Part shown: positions 32,763-35,649 of the stretch, piece by piece
Position numbering within the stretch: position 1 is the stretch's first letter
Layout: each line of letters begins with the position of its first letter
Source: an uncultured Saprospiraceae bacterium
Lineage (GTDB): Bacteria; Bacteroidota; Bacteroidia; Chitinophagales; Saprospiraceae
Assembly: GCA_937922815.1 (NCBI GenBank)
Contig: CALAJP010000095.1
Location: 1-35,649 of the forward strand
Direction of reading: 5' to 3'
Length of the DNA stretch: 35,649 nucleotides
The notes under the pieces: model-generated
The model's database searches: none
Told to the model about the DNA's origin: nothing
What the model saw: only the letters and a program-made list of their open reading frames with translations
Translations under genes and position numbers: made by a program

Positions 32763-34157
32763 ATGACACGCATATTCATACTTTTCTTTTTTTGCTTTTC
32801 AATAACATCATTTGCAGAACAGGTTATTGTATCGGGCAAAATCCAAAATCCGCAATCGACAAATATTGAATTTGAAGTTTTAATGAATGAACTCAGCGGT
32901 GAAAAAGCTACTCATCGTGCCGAAATTACGCCCAGCGGAGCATTTAGAGTTACTTTTGATGTACCGTTTCACCAATTTATGACCATAAGGAATGGAGGTT
33001 TAGAAACGAAATATTTTATTTCAGAATACGAATCTGTGTTGAATTTGTCTTTCGACGCTAATGATAAATCAACTTTAGGGGCTAACTATAATTGCTGGAA
33101 TGAGTTTAATTATCAATTTCCAGTTTTTGAGGGGGCAAGACGGACTTTTGAAGTAGGTGGATTACAGGTTTTGTTACCTGAACAGATTGTTCAAGATGCT
33201 CATACTTATGATGAAAGAACTTTTTTTGCCAGACTAGACGAATATAAATCGGCTCATAAACATTTTGTAGACAACTATGCTGGTATTAGTGCTTCTTTTG
33301 GAATGTATTTGAACAATGAAATAGATTGGATGTACGAAATTTCAAAATTGAGCTATTTTATTGCCAATAAAGAATCTATAAATAGGCATCAATTGGCGGA
33401 TAAATGGACGCAATATAGTTTGTTGCGAAGCATTAACTTGAACCGTTCTACTTATGTCGGTTTCCCCAATTTCCAAAACCTACTATTAGCTTTTATTCAT
33501 TACCTACATATCGAAAACCCAGTAGGGGAGGATGCAGGCTTGAGTTTTTACCGTTTTGCTGACCGCAATTTTAACGAAAAAAACAAATACTTTTTACAAG
33601 CCAAAATAATGTTAGACGTTCACAAAAATACCAGTGCTCCTGAATTGGCACAACGAAAAATGAAAGAATATCGTCGTTCAAACGCACCCAAACGATATAT
33701 TACGTATTTAGAAAGTTATTTTGGCAAAGATACCGAACTTATTGGTCGTCCTATCGTACCACAGTTAAGCTTTATTAATAAAGATGGAAATGTTGATTTC
33801 CTATCTAATTATCACAACAAAGTTGTTTTAATAAGCCTTTGGGCTTCGTGGTGCAAACCTTGTATTAAAGGTTTTCAAATGAGTAAAGAATCTCGCCAAC
33901 GATTAGAAGCACATGGAATAGTTTTATTAAATATTAACATTGATAAAACACCAGAAATCTGGAAAAATGCGTTAGAAAAACATCGTCCGCAAGGAACAAA
34001 CGTGTTTCACAATGATTTAAGGAATTTTAAAGTATTAACAGGATTTTCCAATTTGCCTTTTTATGTATTAAAAGATAAATTAGGATATCAACAATACTTG
34101 GCTTATGATTTATTGATACAAAATGAAGCGGATATTATATCACTGACCAAAAACTAA
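32763..34157 (+). CDS. TlpA-like thioredoxin-domain protein with long N-terminal domain
   Basis: 464 aa. A signal peptide ends near SFAEQ (residues 1-18), so it is periplasmic. Residues 20-320 are a beta- and then helix-rich region resembling the DUF4369/DUF5106-type N-terminal part of Bacteroidota thiol-disulfide proteins. Residues about 335-460 are a TlpA/AhpC-type thioredoxin fold with Trp-Ala-Ser-Trp-Cys364-Lys-Pro-Cys367. The CxxC pair is intact, so redox activity is likely. The DUF1569-like gene follows 3 nt downstream. Confidence 0.83.
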   Translation: MTRIFILFFFCFSITSFAEQVIVSGKIQNPQSTNIEFEVLMNELSGEKATHRAEITPSGAFRVTFDVPFHQFMTIRNGGLETKYFISEYESVLNLSFDANDKSTLGANYNCWNEFNYQFPVFEGARRTFEVGGLQVLLPEQIVQDAHTYDERTFFARLDEYKSAHKHFVDNYAGISASFGMYLNNEIDWMYEISKLSYFIANKESINRHQLADKWTQYSLLRSINLNRSTYVGFPNFQNLLLAFIHYLHIENPVGEDAGLSFYRFADRNFNEKNKYFLQAKIMLDVHKNTSAPELAQRKMKEYRRSNAPKRYITYLESYFGKDTELIGRPIVPQLSFINKDGNVDFLSNYHNKVVLISLWASWCKPCIKGFQMSKESRQRLEAHGIVLLNINIDKTPEIWKNALEKHRPQGTNVFHNDLRNFKVLTGFSNLPFYVLKDKLGYQQYLAYDLLIQNEADIISLTKN

Positions 34158-34160
34158 CAA

Positions 34161-34649
34161 ATGGATCTTAAAGCAAAAGCAGATTGGCTCAAAAACGACC
34201 TTATTTCTTATGTTCAACGCTTAAAACCAACCAATAAACCGCATTTCGGAATCATGTCTTCTCAACACATGGTCGAACATCTAGGAATGTTATTGGTTAT
34301 TTCGACTAAAAAAAACGATTTAGGAAATAGAATCTCTGCTGAACAAAAGGTTGCTTCTAAAAGTAAAATATTAGCCCCTTATTTTGTATTTCCCAAACAC
34401 CATCCTATGGTGGATATTCCACAAGGTAAGCTGTTACCTTTAAAATTTAACTCATTAGAAGAATCTATCGAAGCCTTGAAGAAAGCAGTCGTAAATTTCT
34501 TTATTACCTATAGTGTTACACCAGAACTGAAAATAAATCACCCCTTGTTAGGCGAACTAAATTATAGCGAATGGTTACAGTTTCATACCTTGCACTGCGA
34601 ACATCACTTGAAACAGTTTGGTATGATGGGGCAAAGAAGTCTTTCTTAA
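34161..34649 (+). CDS. DUF1569/DinB-superfamily-like protein
   Basis: 162 aa. Histidines in MSSQHMVEHLGMLL and in FHTLHCEHHLKQFG near the C-terminus suggest a metal-binding DinB-like four-helix bundle of the DUF1569 group. No signal peptide. It starts 3 nt after the thioredoxin-like gene and is probably cotranscribed. The role is unknown; some relatives in this group are annotated as oxepin-CoA-linked, which I would not transfer here. Confidence 0.6.
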   Translation: MDLKAKADWLKNDLISYVQRLKPTNKPHFGIMSSQHMVEHLGMLLVISTKKNDLGNRISAEQKVASKSKILAPYFVFPKHHPMVDIPQGKLLPLKFNSLEESIEALKKAVVNFFITYSVTPELKINHPLLGELNYSEWLQFHTLHCEHHLKQFGMMGQRSLS

Positions 34650-34683
34650 TCGTGAAAAATTTATCGAGTCATTATTTATGGAA

Positions 34684-35268
34684 TCACATCAACTCAAAAT
34701 GATGTTTGTTCGCAATAATGTCATTAATAATACCTGCTATAAATTGGGGTTTGTAAGTACGCCAAGGAATGGAATTATAAACGGAGCCAAACTGAATATA
34801 ATGGTCTATTTGATTGTCAAGCATTTCTTCTTCGACGTGTTGGAGAGTACCTAATATGACAATCCAACCTTCGTACTCACGAACCTCTTCTGCCCATTCT
34901 TCATAATAAGAATTGTCATCGCAGTGGAAACTCAGCACATTTTCGCAAACCAGTACAAACTTATTGATATGCTTGTCAATCATCCCATCAATAATATTAC
35001 GTTTCAGGAGCATAATGTCATTAGCCAAACAGTCATTCCATTCTCCTATTAATTCAATAATCGCAACGCCCTTTTCATAATCGACAAACAAGACTTTGAT
35101 ATATAAATTGGGAGAACCCATTTCGTCCCATTGAGGGTGTACGTAGTAATTATAAACAGTATTCGAATATTGAAATTCACTACTTACTGAACCATGAAAT
35201 ATTGATTCTTTATCTTCTGAGGCTATATATTGGTCTCGCCAACCATAAAAAGGTTCTATGTCATGCAT
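34684..35268 (-). CDS. Conserved hypothetical protein
   Basis: 194 aa from ATG 35268, no signal peptide or transmembrane segment. Sequence is very aromatic and acidic (IEPFYGWRDQYI, VYNYYVHPQWDEMGSPNLYI, VAIIELIGEWNDCLANDIM, SYYEEWAEEVREYEGW, IPWRTYKPQF). I have an impression of close relatives as uncharacterised proteins across Cytophagia/Saprospiria, without a named domain. Convergent with the DUF1569-like gene. Confidence 0.6.
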   Translation of the reverse strand: MHDIEPFYGWRDQYIASEDKESIFHGSVSSEFQYSNTVYNYYVHPQWDEMGSPNLYIKVLFVDYEKGVAIIELIGEWNDCLANDIMLLKRNIIDGMIDKHINKFVLVCENVLSFHCDDNSYYEEWAEEVREYEGWIVILGTLQHVEEEMLDNQIDHYIQFGSVYNSIPWRTYKPQFIAGIINDIIANKHHFELM

Positions 35269-35601
35269 CGTTTTGTACTACTTGATGAACAAACAAAATA
35301 TAAATTTTATAGATGAGTAGCAAATAGAAGTTAGGTCGTATTTCTAAATTTTGTATTGTCTAAGTAAAAAATAGGAAATTGTAAAAGCGGGGGCTTTTGC
35401 TAATCATCACAAAACTAAAGTTAGTATGTGGTTTCCATTATCGTAGGCGAAGTTTTTCTAATCAAATTCACAACAAACAGGAACATGCTTTTGAAATAAA
35501 TGATGGTAAATACTACGGTCTGTTTTAGTTATTTGGTTTTTATGAAATTTCGTACCTTGCGACAACAAAATAATTACAACAATCATCATAAAAATAATTG
35601 A
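35269..35601. other. Intergenic region before the last partial gene
   Basis: About 330 bp without a gene. A possible forward promoter lies at 35532-35560: TTTG (35532-35535), 17 nt, then TACCTTGC, close to TTTG-N-TAnnTTTG. It would give a leader of about 40 nt for the gene starting at 35602. Confidence 0.4.
35532..35560 (+). promoter_or_regulatory. Possible promoter of the gene at the window end
   Basis: TTTG at 35532-35535 and TACCTTGC at 35553-35560, spacer 17 nt; the -7 box differs from TAnnTTTG at the last two positions. Both elements are present with a plausible distance. Confidence 0.4.
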
Positions 35602-35649
35602 ATGTTCTTAGAACCACATTTTAAGGGGCAACGCAAAGGGTGGATTGAA
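35602..35649 (+). CDS. Start of an unidentified gene (partial, cut by the window end)
   Basis: An ATG followed by 15 further open codons (MFLEPHFKGQRKGWIE) continues to the last base. The basic, charged start and absence of a signal peptide suggest a cytoplasmic protein; the fragment is too short for a family assignment. A promoter-like sequence lies just upstream. Confidence 0.45.
   Translation, partial: MFLEPHFKGQRKGWIE

Noticed and set aside
1-35649. Defence, toxin-antitoxin, CRISPR or prophage system
   Set aside because: No helicase, methylase, nuclease-immunity pair, repeat-spacer array, integrase or phage structural gene is evident; the only mobile-element trace is the truncated PD-(D/E)XK fragment.

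Overview
The window is AT-rich (roughly one third G+C by eye) and reads as chromosomal DNA from a Bacteroidota bacterium, probably a pigmented environmental or marine Saprospiria/Cytophagia/Flavobacteriia type. The support is a GldB gliding lipoprotein, a TonB receptor with a DUF4249 lipoprotein partner, many SPII lipoproteins, Bacteroidota-only families (DUF6695, the short SpeA-type decarboxylase), a CrtD/CruF/CrtZ carotenoid set, almost no Shine-Dalgarno sequences, and several TAnnTTTG promoter boxes. No rRNA, tRNA, CRISPR array, prophage or complete IS was seen.

Layout. 1-1035: the 3' end of a short-chain dehydrogenase gene, a lipoprotein gene, then a second, 5'-truncated copy of the same dehydrogenase 3' end (57 of 58 bases identical, offset 976 bp). 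1383-2808: PAP2/vanadium-haloperoxidase-like lipoprotein with a strong terminator. 2878-3642: arylamine N-acetyltransferase. 3891-6723: two-gene envelope operon of a DUF547-beta-barrel fusion and a one-POTRA BamA-like barrel. 7050-9164: divergent FemAB/GNAT-like transferase and PlsC-like acyltransferase. 9243-11690: small exported protein, then a tight DinB-like / TANGO2 (NRDE) / DUF6695 operon. 11729-14832: an ECF sigma factor, a membrane-anchored barrel protein overlapping it (probable anti-sigma), and a lipoprotein. Near-identical promoter elements with the same 14-nt spacer precede the sigma gene and the lipoprotein gene, suggesting a small self-regulated envelope regulon.

14997-17081: GldB followed by a 2OG-Fe(II) oxygenase, ending in a terminator. 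17297-18157: nadC, divergent from gldB. 18467-21092: crtD, cruF and crtZ, the late steps of myxol/saproxanthin/flexixanthin-type monocyclic carotenoids; crtE, crtB, crtI and crtY are not in the window. 21096-25935, reverse strand: TonB-dependent receptor with two paralogous DUF4249 lipoproteins; the truncated 5' part of a PD-(D/E)XK (Rpn-type) transposase/nuclease gene lies between the two DUF4249 genes and reads in frame into the second. 26217-29532: lactonase-family beta-propeller lipoprotein and a protein with two fused serine-hydrolase domains. 29674-35268: DUF6157 protein, SpeA-like arginine decarboxylase, alpha/beta hydrolase, TlpA-like thioredoxin lipoprotein or periplasmic protein, DUF1569-like protein and an unrecognised conserved protein. 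The window ends inside a new gene at 35602.

Most of the window is ordinary Bacteroidota chromosome. The parts most worth a second look are the paired ECF promoter elements, the duplicated dehydrogenase tail around a lipoprotein gene, the DUF547-barrel fusion, the degenerate second half of the double serine hydrolase, and the transposase remnant inside the DUF4249 pair.
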